Shown: one piece after another, positions 5,279 through 13,167 of the stretch
Position numbering within the stretch: position 1 is the first letter of the stretch
Layout of the letters: each line of letters opens with the position of its first letter
Source: Desulfofustis sp.
Lineage (GTDB): Bacteria > Desulfobacterota > Desulfobulbia > Desulfobulbales > Desulfocapsaceae
Direction: 5' to 3'
Assembly: GCA_030145365.1 (NCBI GenBank)
Contig: JAQYVS010000095.1
Coordinates: 1 to 15,184, forward strand
DNA length: 15,184 bases
Position numbers and translations under genes: made by a program
The notes under the pieces: model-generated
Told to the model about the DNA's origin: nothing
Seen by the model: the letters and a program-made list of their open reading frames with translations, nothing else
Database searches by the model: none

Positions 5279-7198
5279 ATGGGTAAAATTATCGGAATTG
5301 ATCTTGGAACCACCAACTCGTGTGTGGCGGTGATGGAGGGCGGTGAACCAAAAGTAATCGCCAATCAGGAAGGAAACAGAACGACACCGTCGGTGGTGGC
5401 CTTTGCCGATAATTCTGAGCGGCTTGTCGGACAGATCGCTAAGCGTCAGGCTGTAACCAATCCAACCCGTACACTGCATGCGGTAAAACGGTTGATCGGT
5501 CGGAAATTTCAGGATGCTGAAGTGCAAAAGTCGATCGATATCAGTCCTTTTGATATTGTGGAAGGCACCAACGGCAGCGTGTCGATTAAGGTCGAAGACA
5601 ATGTCTATCGTCCTGCCGAGATCTCAGCAATGGTCCTGGCCAACATGAAACAGACGGCCGAGGAGTATCTGGGCGAAGAGGTAACCGATGCGGTTATCAC
5701 TGTTCCTGCCTACTTCAACGATTCACAGCGTCAGGCAACTAAGGATGCAGGCAAAATTGCCGGACTTAATGTTCAGCGTATCATTAATGAGCCGACTGCC
5801 GCTTCACTTGCCTACGGTCTTGATAAGAAGAACGAGGAAAAAATTGCAGTCTTCGATCTGGGCGGTGGTACCTTTGATGTGTCCATCCTGGAGATCGGCG
5901 ACGGAGTTTTCGAGGTCAAATCGACCAACGGAGACACCTTCTTGGGCGGTGAAGACTTTGATCTGCGTGTGGTGACCTGGCTTGCAGACGAATTCAAGCG
6001 CGACCAGGGTGTTGATCTGCGTGGTGACAAAATGGCACTGCAACGCCTCAAAGAGGAAGCAGAAAAGGCCAAAATGGCCCTTTCCAGCACCGTCGAGACA
6101 GATATCAATCTGCCGTTTATCACTGCCGACGCTTCTGGTCCCAAGCATCTGAACACCAAACTCAGCCGGGCAAAATTTGAAAGTCTGGTTGAAGACCTGG
6201 TAGACAGAACCATCGAGCCGTGCCGTACTGCTTTGAAAGATGCCGGGCTCAATGCATCCGATATCGACGAAGTAATTCTGGTGGGCGGCATGACAAGAAT
6301 GCCCAAGGTCCAGGAGAAAGTAGAAGAGATTTTCGGCAAGGCTCCAAACAAAGGAGTTAATCCCGATGAAGTTGTGGCCATCGGTGCCGCGATTCAGGGC
6401 GGTGTCCTTCAGGGTGACGTGAAAGACGTACTGCTGCTTGATGTCACACCGCTGTCTCTCGGAATCGAAACTCTGGGAAGTGTGACCACAAAGCTGATCG
6501 AGAAAAATACAACGGTTCCAACGAAAAAGAGCCAGGTATTTTCAACCGCGGCCGACAACCAGCCGGCGGTTTCGATTCATGTCCTTCAGGGTGAACGGGA
6601 AATGGCCCCGGATAATAAAACCATTGGTCGTTTTGAATTAACTGATATACCTCCGGCACCCCGCGGTGTTCCCCAGATTGAGGTAACCTTTGATCTTGAT
6701 GCCAACGGAATTTTAAATGTCTCCGCAAAAGATCTTGGTACCAGCAAGGAACAGTCGATCAGGATTACGGCATCTTCAGGACTGACCGAGGAAGAGATTG
6801 ACAGAATGCAGAAAGATGCCGAACTGCATGCCGAAGACGATAAGAAACGCAGGGAGCTGGTTGAAGCTAAAAATCAGGCCGATGCACTGATTCATGCCAC
6901 CGAAAAGAGTCTTAAAGAGCTTGACGATAAAGTCGATTCTGAGACCAAGGCCAACGTTGAAACTGAGATTGAAAACGTCAAAAAGGCTCTGGAAGGAGAC
7001 GATATTGATACGATAAAAGCAGCGGTTGAAGCCCTGACCGCCGCCTCTCACAAGCTGGCAGAGTTAATGTATGCCCAGGCAGCCAAGGATAATCCAGATG
7101 CGGGTGGTTCTGAAGGCGGGGACGGTGCCCAACAGCCTCCGAAGGACGATAAGGGCGATGATGATGTTGTTGATGCCGATTTTGAGGAGGTGAAGTAA
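5279..7198 (+). CDS. dnaK: molecular chaperone DnaK (Hsp70)
   Basis: ATP-dependent cytosolic chaperone of 639 residues, full length. All three Hsp70 signatures are present: IDLGTTNS (7-14), the phosphate-binding FDLGGGTFDVS (192-202) and VILVGGMTRMPKVQ (332-345). The interdomain linker VLLLDVTPLSLG (384-395) leads into the substrate-binding beta domain, followed by the helical lid (from about 500). The flexible Gly/Asp-rich tail ends in DADFEEVK, the usual bacterial DnaK ending. The start ATG has AAGGAG at 5266-5271, 7 nt upstream. The partner GrpE is encoded directly upstream. dnaJ is not downstream: a strong terminator at 7242-7277 closes the unit. Confidence 0.99.
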   Translation: MGKIIGIDLGTTNSCVAVMEGGEPKVIANQEGNRTTPSVVAFADNSERLVGQIAKRQAVTNPTRTLHAVKRLIGRKFQDAEVQKSIDISPFDIVEGTNGSVSIKVEDNVYRPAEISAMVLANMKQTAEEYLGEEVTDAVITVPAYFNDSQRQATKDAGKIAGLNVQRIINEPTAASLAYGLDKKNEEKIAVFDLGGGTFDVSILEIGDGVFEVKSTNGDTFLGGEDFDLRVVTWLADEFKRDQGVDLRGDKMALQRLKEEAEKAKMALSSTVETDINLPFITADASGPKHLNTKLSRAKFESLVEDLVDRTIEPCRTALKDAGLNASDIDEVILVGGMTRMPKVQEKVEEIFGKAPNKGVNPDEVVAIGAAIQGGVLQGDVKDVLLLDVTPLSLGIETLGSVTTKLIEKNTTVPTKKSQVFSTAADNQPAVSIHVLQGEREMAPDNKTIGRFELTDIPPAPRGVPQIEVTFDLDANGILNVSAKDLGTSKEQSIRITASSGLTEEEIDRMQKDAELHAEDDKKRRELVEAKNQADALIHATEKSLKELDDKVDSETKANVETEIENVKKALEGDDIDTIKAAVEALTAASHKLAELMYAQAAKDNPDAGGSEGGDGAQQPPKDDKGDDDVVDADFEEVK

Positions 7199-7241
7199 GC
7201 GGACGAGTAGCCACCGTTTACACCATTCCCAAAGACAACTA

Positions 7242-7277
7242 ATGGGAGAGGGAGTTTTCCCTCTCCCATTTTTTTTT
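7242..7277 (+). terminator. strong rho-independent terminator after dnaK
   Basis: A perfect 11-bp stem (ATGGGAGAGGG 7242-7252 / CCCTCTCCCAT 7259-7269) with loop AGTTTT and a run of nine T (7269-7277). It begins 43 nt after the dnaK stop codon. Confidence 0.93.
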
Positions 7278-7351
7278 GATATGCAGTATTGTGGTTTCCG
7301 TTTTGCTCCTCATTAATTGCAGTTATTAACCATTGAATCAGTGAATTTGTT

Positions 7352-8317
7352 ATGAGAATTTTATCAGGTATTCAGCCCTCGGGAAAACTTCATATCGGTA
7401 ATTATTTCGGTATGATGAAGACAATGATTTCCCATATGGAAAACTCCGATCTTTATGTTTTTATCGTCGATCTCCATGCTTTGACAAGTGTCCATGACCG
7501 TGATCGCCTGGCTCAGGGGACGATTGAGGCGGCGGCTGATTTTCTTGCGCTCGGCCTTGATCCTGAGAAATGTACGTTCTGGGTTCAGTCAGATGTACCC
7601 GAGGTATGTGAACTTACCTGGGTCCTTTCAACCCTGGCGCCTATGGGGTTGATTGAGCGCTGTCATTCCTATAAAGACAAGATTGCCAAAGGGATTACCC
7701 CGAGTCATGGTCTGTTTTCCTACCCGGTGCTGATGGCCGCTGATATTCTTTTGTACCAGGCCGAGCGTGTTCCGGTCGGTAAAGATCAGAAACAGCATCT
7801 TGAAGTCGCTCGGGATATTGCTCAGAAATTCAACAATGAGTTCGGAGAAACGTTTGTAATTCCTGAACCGGGAATTGACGAGAAAACGGCCACGGTGCCC
7901 GGGACAGACGGCCAGAAGATGTCCAAATCCTACGATAATACCATCCCCATTTTCCTGGATGGTAAGCCGATGAAAAAAAGAGTCATGGCCATTCAGACCG
8001 ATGCCACACCGGTCGAAGAGCCGAAAAATCCCGATACCTGCAATCTGTTCCAGATCTTTAAGCTCTTTGCCCCTGCCGAGCGGCTGGAGGAGGTTCGTAA
8101 CCTCTATATAAACGGCGGAGCAGCTTACGGTCATCTAAAGCTTGAATTGCTCGATTTGATCAGCGACTATTTTGCTGAGGCAAGAGCTGAGAAAGCCCGG
8201 TTCTTAGCTGATCCCGGTGAGGTGCGCAATATAATGAAACGAGGAGCCGAAAAAGCCAGGGTGAAGGCAAGCACAACATTGGAGCTGGTTCGAGATCGGG
8301 TTGGCCTGAACTATTAA
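7352..8317 (+). CDS. trpS: tryptophanyl-tRNA synthetase
   Basis: Class Ic aminoacyl-tRNA synthetase, 321 residues, usual bacterial length; it charges tRNA-Trp in the cytosol. The N-terminal SGIQPSGKLHIGNYFG (5-20) contains the HIGH-type ATP motif HIGN (14-17), and KMSKS is intact at 189-193. VPVGKDQKQHLEVARDIA (about 142-159) is the conserved Rossmann-core segment of TrpRS. The start ATG at 7352 has no clear Shine-Dalgarno, since GAATCAGTGAATTTGTT precedes it; no better in-frame start is compatible with the conserved N-terminus. The gene is isolated between two terminators, so it is probably monocistronic. Only weak promoter boxes (TTGTGG-17-ATTAAT near 7286-7315) are seen upstream. Confidence 0.97.
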   Translation: MRILSGIQPSGKLHIGNYFGMMKTMISHMENSDLYVFIVDLHALTSVHDRDRLAQGTIEAAADFLALGLDPEKCTFWVQSDVPEVCELTWVLSTLAPMGLIERCHSYKDKIAKGITPSHGLFSYPVLMAADILLYQAERVPVGKDQKQHLEVARDIAQKFNNEFGETFVIPEPGIDEKTATVPGTDGQKMSKSYDNTIPIFLDGKPMKKRVMAIQTDATPVEEPKNPDTCNLFQIFKLFAPAERLEEVRNLYINGGAAYGHLKLELLDLISDYFAEARAEKARFLADPGEVRNIMKRGAEKARVKASTTLELVRDRVGLNY

Positions 8318-8328
8318 TCAGGATTCAC

Positions 8329-8368
8329 AAAAAAAGGCCCGGCTTACGAGAAGCCGGGCCTTTTTTTT
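8329..8368. terminator. bidirectional rho-independent terminator
   Basis: AAGGCCCGGCTT (8334-8345) and AAGCCGGGCCTT (8351-8362) form a perfect 12-bp GC-rich stem with loop ACGAG. It is flanked by an A-run on the left and a T-run on the right (to 8368). It therefore works for trpS on plus and for the convergent prolyl isomerase gene on minus. Confidence 0.93.
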
Positions 8369-8394
8369 ACCACAGATCTGTATCGAAAAAAGAT

Positions 8395-9426
8395 TTAGAA
8401 ATCGACGAGTTCCACATCGAATACCATGACCGAGTTAGGCGGAATCGGGCCTCTTCCGGAGGTTCCGTAGCCCAGTTCGGGTGGAATGATCAAAATTCGC
8501 TTTTCTCCTTTTTTCATGGATAAAAAAGCCTCGTCCCAACCTTTGATTACCCTGCCGTTGCCCACAGGAAACTTAATCGGCTCCTTTCGATCATAAGAGC
8601 TGTCAAACTTCTGGCCGTTGAGCAGTTTGCCGGTGTAGTGGGCGGTAACCGTGGCTCCCTTTGCCGGGGTTTGATCACCGCTGCCTTCTTCAACAACAAC
8701 GTATTTTAATCCGCTGGGTGTTGTGATGGCATCCGCATACTTCGTCTCTATCTGGATCTGCTGGGCTTCCAGAGCGGTCAGTTCTTTGTCCTGCTGCCGA
8801 TCTTTCATGGTAACCAGCAAGTTGTCGAAGGCGGCCTGATCAGCCTGGAAAGCTTCAGCATCCTTGCCGACCCGGATAATTTCTATGGTTTCAATTTTGT
8901 CACCCTGTTTAATTGCATCAACAACGGACTGACCGGAAATTACATATCCAAATACCGTATGTTTGCCATCAAGCCAGGGAGTCGGTACGTGGGTAATGAA
9001 GAATTGTGAACCGTTGGTGCCCGGACCGGAATTAGCCATGGACAGAACACCCGGGGCGTCATGACGCAGCTCCGGGTCAATTTCATCGGGGAAGGTGTAA
9101 CCGGGACCACCGGTGCCGGTGCCCAGCGGGCAGCCGCCCTGGACCATGAAATCGGGAATAACTCTATGAAAGGTCAAACCGTCGTAATATCTGGTACCCG
9201 ATTTGCTGCCACCTCCGAGTTCCTTGGTACCCTCGGTCAGACCGACAAAATTGGCTACGGTCAGTGGTGTTTTTTCAAATTCGAGCAAACAGAGAATTTC
9301 TCCTCTGCTGGTGAAAAATTTTGCGTAAAGGCCATCTTTGAGTTTTGCCTCGGACATATTTGCGTCTCCGTGGATATAGGTAAATAAGGCAATCAGTACT
9401 ATGAGAAACCGTGCTGATCTGTTCAT
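8395..9426 (-). CDS. exported cyclophilin-FKBP fusion peptidyl-prolyl isomerase
   Basis: A 343-residue protein with two unrelated prolyl cis-trans isomerase domains. I chose the ATG at 9424-9426 because AGGAGG lies 4 nt upstream; a start 30 nt earlier lacks such a site. Residues 1-22 look like a Sec signal peptide (arginines, hydrophobic core, then HGDA), so export to the periplasm is likely. The cyclophilin domain (about 33-186) keeps the active-site residues: FHR (R88), F93, Q96, QFF (F143), W151 and H156. A helical linker (about 190-232) leads to the FKBP domain (about 236-343), where Y264, F274, D275, F286, V293, I294, W297, Y320 and F336 match the FKBP pocket. Both domains therefore look active. 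The role is presumably folding of exported proteins. Such cyclophilin-first fusions are known as dual-family immunophilins. Confidence 0.93.
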   Translation of the reverse strand: MNRSARFLIVLIALFTYIHGDANMSEAKLKDGLYAKFFTSRGEILCLLEFEKTPLTVANFVGLTEGTKELGGGSKSGTRYYDGLTFHRVIPDFMVQGGCPLGTGTGGPGYTFPDEIDPELRHDAPGVLSMANSGPGTNGSQFFITHVPTPWLDGKHTVFGYVISGQSVVDAIKQGDKIETIEIIRVGKDAEAFQADQAAFDNLLVTMKDRQQDKELTALEAQQIQIETKYADAITTPSGLKYVVVEEGSGDQTPAKGATVTAHYTGKLLNGQKFDSSYDRKEPIKFPVGNGRVIKGWDEAFLSMKKGEKRILIIPPELGYGTSGRGPIPPNSVMVFDVELVDF

Positions 9427-9487
9427 AACTCCTCCTATGCGATGTTTTGCGTTCAAACGAACTGTTCTGACTACACGATCCTCCAGG

Positions 9488-9512
9488 TGTTGTCAAGCTG
9501 TTGTCAATTGAC
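9488..9512 (-). promoter_or_regulatory. duplicated -35-like boxes and palindrome upstream of the isomerase gene
   Basis: TTGACAACA (minus strand) occurs twice with an 11-bp period, one helical turn (complement of 9488-9496 and 9499-9507). The second copy runs into the perfect palindrome GTCAATTGAC (9503-9512). The downstream copy has TAGTCA 17 nt away as a poor -10. This is either a weak promoter or a pair of in-phase regulator sites. Confidence 0.3.
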
Positions 9513-9555
9513 GTCCACCGGGTTAAGGATTTCAAGATTGGTAAATCGTTAGCTG

Positions 9556-9584
9556 TTGACGTGTATTGTTTCAGAGGGTTTATT
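9556..9584 (+). promoter_or_regulatory. candidate promoter of waaA-xthA
   Basis: TTGACG (9556-9561), a 17-nt spacer and TTTATT (9579-9584), a fair -35 with a moderate -10. The predicted start near 9591 gives a leader of about 70 nt before the GTG of waaA. Confidence 0.35.
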
Positions 9585-9659
9585 GGACATGGTTGCTGGT
9601 AAGCCAATTACATTTCAATTTCTGGAAAAACTATAGTGCTCCATATCGGGTGAAGACGC

Positions 9660-10961
9660 GTGTTTGTCTTGTATCAATTAATTGTCGGCCTGGTTTTCTG
9701 GCTTTGTTTCCCGTTTCTGCTGATCTTCGTCTGGATCACCGGTAAACATCGGAGTGGTCTTTGTGAACGTCTGGGATTCTACAAATTTGACTCTACACCT
9801 CGGTCACAGGGTCCGCGGATCTGGATTCATGCAGCCTCTATTGGCGAGGTGAGGGCAGCGGGTATCCTTATCGGATACTTGGAAGATGCGCTTCCGGAGT
9901 TTGATATCCTGGTTACCACGATGACCATTCATGGCCGTGATTTTGCCCGTAAGTATCTCGGCACAGATTGCTGTTTCTTGGCACCACTCGATGTACCATT
10001 TATTGTCGATCGTGTGATCGCCAAAGTTACACCCAATGTCTATGTCTGCCTGGAAACGGAATTGTGGCCGCTTCTGATCAGAAAATTACATGGCAATAAC
10101 ACGTCGACTCTTCTGCTTAACGGGAGGTTATCTGATAAATCCATCGGCAATTATCGACGTTTTCGACTGCTTTTTGGACCTGTCTTGCAGAGTTTCAGTG
10201 CCATCGGCGCGATAACGGTTGTGGATCGACAGCGTTTTATAGATATCGGCGCAGCCTCAGCCTCCGTTGAGGTAACCGGAAACATCAAACATGATAGTGT
10301 AATTCCCCTGGAGCAGGAAGAGATCATCAACAAATGGCGCCAGATAATGCGTATCTCCAGGGATACAGACGTTTTTATTGCCGGATCCACTCATAGCCCT
10401 GAAGAAGAACTTCTACTACCCCTGTTTGATGAGTTAAGTGCACAATACAATCAGCTCTGTCTCATTGCTCCGCGCCACCTCGATCGACTGGATGGCCTTG
10501 GAGCTCTGTTAGCTCAAAACAATATCGCATACGATCGTTTGAGTAGTTTGATTCAAGGCGAGCACCGCAACCATTCATTAATTCTGGTCGACACTATAGG
10601 TGATCTGGCTGAACTTTATTCCATTGCAACCTTTGTTTTTGTTGGGGGCAGTTTAACACCTTATGGCGGACATAATGTTATGGAGGCCGCAATCTGGGAG
10701 AAAATCATCTTCTTCGGTCCCCATATCGACGATTTCAGAGAAGCGGCAGAGTGGTTGGTAAAAAGCGGGGGCGGATTTATGATAGGGAGCGTCAGCGAAA
10801 TGGAAGATCAATTGTGTGCGTTTCTCAATGATCGTGACAAATTAATCGAGGCGCAGAAATGTGCGGGAAAAGCCGCCAGGAAAAGACAGGGGGCCGGGGA
10901 GCAACAGGCTCAACTGATCCTGCAGGTTCTTGGCTCTAAGCCTTTAAACGGTGAAAGGTGA
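9660..10961 (+). CDS. waaA: 3-deoxy-D-manno-octulosonic acid (Kdo) transferase
   Basis: GT30 glycosyltransferase that adds Kdo from CMP-Kdo to lipid A precursor at the inner membrane; 433 residues, family-typical. An N-terminal hydrophobic anchor (about 2-27) precedes KHRSGLCERLGFY. The catalytic-base segment is HAASIGEV, with E63 matching the known catalytic Glu. LAPLDVPFIV (108-117), ETELWPLLI (132-140) and NGRLSDKS (154-161) are hallmark stretches. The C-terminal half has AGSTHSPEEE (241-250) and APRHLDR (270-276), then GGSLTPYGGHNVMEAA (329-344), the CMP-Kdo binding segment. The start is GTG with only a weak GGTG upstream. The stop is 3 nt before xthA, so the two genes form an operon. Its presence argues for an LPS-bearing organism. 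The number of Kdo units transferred cannot be told. Confidence 0.96.
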   Translation: MFVLYQLIVGLVFWLCFPFLLIFVWITGKHRSGLCERLGFYKFDSTPRSQGPRIWIHAASIGEVRAAGILIGYLEDALPEFDILVTTMTIHGRDFARKYLGTDCCFLAPLDVPFIVDRVIAKVTPNVYVCLETELWPLLIRKLHGNNTSTLLLNGRLSDKSIGNYRRFRLLFGPVLQSFSAIGAITVVDRQRFIDIGAASASVEVTGNIKHDSVIPLEQEEIINKWRQIMRISRDTDVFIAGSTHSPEEELLLPLFDELSAQYNQLCLIAPRHLDRLDGLGALLAQNNIAYDRLSSLIQGEHRNHSLILVDTIGDLAELYSIATFVFVGGSLTPYGGHNVMEAAIWEKIIFFGPHIDDFREAAEWLVKSGGGFMIGSVSEMEDQLCAFLNDRDKLIEAQKCAGKAARKRQGAGEQQAQLILQVLGSKPLNGER

Positions 10962-10964
10962 TAC

Positions 10965-11738
10965 ATGAAATTGCTGTCATGGAATGTTAACGGTTTGCGG
11001 GCCGTATTTAAAAAAGGATTTGTTGAATTGGTTCAGTCGATGCAGCCGGATATACTCTGCCTCCAGGAGACCAAACTTCAGGAAGACCAGCGGAGCCCAG
11101 AAATGCTTGATATGGGCGGCTTTCAATCGTATTGGGACTATGCTTCGACCAGGAAGGGATATAGCGGTGTGGCCGTGTATACGGCTAAACATCCTGAGAA
11201 TCATCGCAATGGCTTTGGAATAGAACGGTTTGACGCGGAAGGACGAGTCATTGAGCTTGATTATGGTAAATTTATTCTCTTTAACGTCTATTTCCCCAAT
11301 GGCCAGAAGGACGAAGAGCGGCTGAAGTATAAACTTGATTTCTACCGCGATTTCTTTGCCTACACCGATGAGCTGAAGGATCAGGGCAAAAGTCTGATTA
11401 TTACCGGGGATTTTAACACCGCACATAATGAGATTGATCTTAAAAATCCGAAGTCGAACAAGGATCGCTCCGGATTTTTAAGGATTGAACGCGACGTCCT
11501 TGATGAGATTATCAGCCGGGGATATGTCGATACCTTCCGCCATTTTTATCCGGATACCGTGAAGTATTCCTGGTGGAGCTATCGTTTCAATGCCAGGAAA
11601 AACAATGCAGGCTGGCGGATCGATTACTTTTTCGTTACCAGAGATCTCATTGACAGCGGCGTTGTCAGAGATGCCTTTATCCTAAATGATATCGCTGGAT
11701 CCGACCATTGCCCGGTTGGCATTGAATTATCCCTCTAA
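10965..11738 (+). CDS. xthA: exodeoxyribonuclease III / AP endonuclease
   Basis: DNA base-excision repair nuclease of 257 residues, full length, from the endonuclease/exonuclease/phosphatase superfamily. All catalytic elements are visible: WNVNGLR (N7), QETK (E35), Y109 in NVYFPNG, GDFNTAH (D149, N151), RIDYFF (D220) and GSDHCP (D247, H248). It cleaves 5' of abasic sites and has 3'-phosphatase and exonuclease activity in the family. The start ATG has AAAGGTG about 6 nt upstream inside the end of waaA, so expression is coupled to that gene. It ends 5 nt from the convergent nhaA stop codon with no visible terminator between them, so read-through could generate antisense RNA into nhaA. Confidence 0.97.
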   Translation: MKLLSWNVNGLRAVFKKGFVELVQSMQPDILCLQETKLQEDQRSPEMLDMGGFQSYWDYASTRKGYSGVAVYTAKHPENHRNGFGIERFDAEGRVIELDYGKFILFNVYFPNGQKDEERLKYKLDFYRDFFAYTDELKDQGKSLIITGDFNTAHNEIDLKNPKSNKDRSGFLRIERDVLDEIISRGYVDTFRHFYPDTVKYSWWSYRFNARKNNAGWRIDYFFVTRDLIDSGVVRDAFILNDIAGSDHCPVGIELSL

Positions 11739-11743
11739 TCGGA

Positions 11744-13129
11744 TCATCCCGACGCTCTGTTTGCGGTAGCCACTCTCAATACCAGGTAACCACAGACGCC
11801 GCTGATGAATGAACCGGCAATAATTCCGATTTTTGCGTATTCTTGAAAGACCGGTTCGCTGAAAGACAGTGCCGAGATAAAAAGCGACATGGTAAAACCG
11901 ATGCCGCCCAGAAAACCGACTCCTAGGATCATCGGCCAGGTAGCTCCGGTAATGAGGTTGACCCGCAGAATTTTGGTAGCCAGCCAGGTGAACAGTGTTA
12001 CGCCAATCGGCTTGCCAAATGCGAGGCCAATAGTCACTCCGAGGGTGACCGGATGAAAGATCGCATCGCCAAGATCCAGAGCCCCAAAGACAACTCCGGC
12101 GTTCGCCAAAGCAAAAAGCGGTAAGATCAGGTATGCGACCCATGGCTCCATTGCGTGCTCCATGCGCTGCAAGGGTGTTTCCACCATGGAACAGGCAATG
12201 TTGATCGAATGCACTGCATCCAGGTGGGTTCGGTTTACCATGATGGTATAGCCGCACTCATCTCCTTCACAGGTAATCTGCTCAAGCCGTTCTTGAACCA
12301 TTTTCATAAAAACGTCGGTGTTGTACCTGCTTTTTGACGGAATGAACATCGAGACTACTACTCCGGTAATGGTCGCGTGCAGACCGGAATGGGCAACCAT
12401 ATACCAGAGGATGGCGCCCAGAACCAGATAAGCAAGCGGATTTCGGACCCAGAAGCGATTCAGCATAAAGAGTATGGCACAGATCATGACGCCCCCGGCC
12501 AGATATGAAAGATGGATCTCTGGGGTGTAAAAGAGGGCAATGACCAGTATGGCTCCGAGATCATCGGCTATGGCAAAGGCAGTTAAAAATATTCTGATAC
12601 CAAACGGAATTCGTTTACCCAGTGTTGACAGGATGGCAAGGGAGAAGGCGATATCAGTGGCAATGGGGATGCCCCAACCGGAGGTGGAGTCGGCACCGTT
12701 GTTAAAAATAAAATAGATAAGGGCTGGAAAAATCATGCCACCGACGGCTGCTGCCACCGGCAGAGCTGCCCGGCGCGGGTCAGAAAGTCCGCCGACCAGC
12801 ATTTCTCTTTTTATTTCAAGGCCGACGGTGAAAAAGAACAGGGTCATCAAACCGTCGTTAACCCAATGGGCCAGTGAATGAGAAAGTGCTGCACCGCCGA
12901 TACTGAGCGTGAACTCTCTATGCCAGAAGTGAGCGTAATTATCCGGACTGACGTTGGACCAGATAAGCGCTGCTATTGATGCGGCCAGCAGAAGAAATCC
13001 ACCATTTGATATGGTGTTGTAAAAATTTTGAAATGCTGTATTGGCGATAACCTTGGTTACCAGAGATTCAGGACTGATCTGATCTTCCGGAACGGGCTCA
13101 TTGTACATCGGTATACCAACTTTTTGCAT
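11744..13129 (-). CDS. nhaA: Na+/H+ antiporter NhaA
   Basis: Inner-membrane Na+(Li+)/H+ exchanger for sodium and pH homeostasis; 461 residues, longer than the 388 of E. coli. The ion-binding aspartates are present: ATDIAFSL (D159, equivalent to D133) and AIADDLGAI (D189/D190, equivalent to D163/D164), plus the conserved lysine in FGKPIG (K373). HWVNDGLMTLFFFTVGLEIKRE (88-109) is the family signature. Extra length comes from an N-terminal extension and from a soluble insertion (about 266-312, with C287 and C292) before the EPWVAYLILPLFALANAGV segment (328-346). Start ATG 13127-13129 has GGGAG about 10 nt upstream. It follows the ChaN-fusion gene after 38 nt on the same strand, a likely operon. 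Confidence 0.96.
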   Translation of the reverse strand: MQKVGIPMYNEPVPEDQISPESLVTKVIANTAFQNFYNTISNGGFLLLAASIAALIWSNVSPDNYAHFWHREFTLSIGGAALSHSLAHWVNDGLMTLFFFTVGLEIKREMLVGGLSDPRRAALPVAAAVGGMIFPALIYFIFNNGADSTSGWGIPIATDIAFSLAILSTLGKRIPFGIRIFLTAFAIADDLGAILVIALFYTPEIHLSYLAGGVMICAILFMLNRFWVRNPLAYLVLGAILWYMVAHSGLHATITGVVVSMFIPSKSRYNTDVFMKMVQERLEQITCEGDECGYTIMVNRTHLDAVHSINIACSMVETPLQRMEHAMEPWVAYLILPLFALANAGVVFGALDLGDAIFHPVTLGVTIGLAFGKPIGVTLFTWLATKILRVNLITGATWPMILGVGFLGGIGFTMSLFISALSFSEPVFQEYAKIGIIAGSFISGVCGYLVLRVATANRASG

Positions 13130-13167
13130 CTATCGAGTCTCCCGAGTTGGTTTTTGTCTAGAAACGT

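Noticed and set aside
5804..6381. Long open frames on minus inside dnaK
   Set aside because: Antisense open frames are frequent opposite dnaK because of its codon use; no start signals or motifs are seen.
11739..11743. Possible shared terminator between xthA and nhaA
   Set aside because: Only 5 nt separate the two stop codons and no stem followed by a T-run is seen on either strand nearby.
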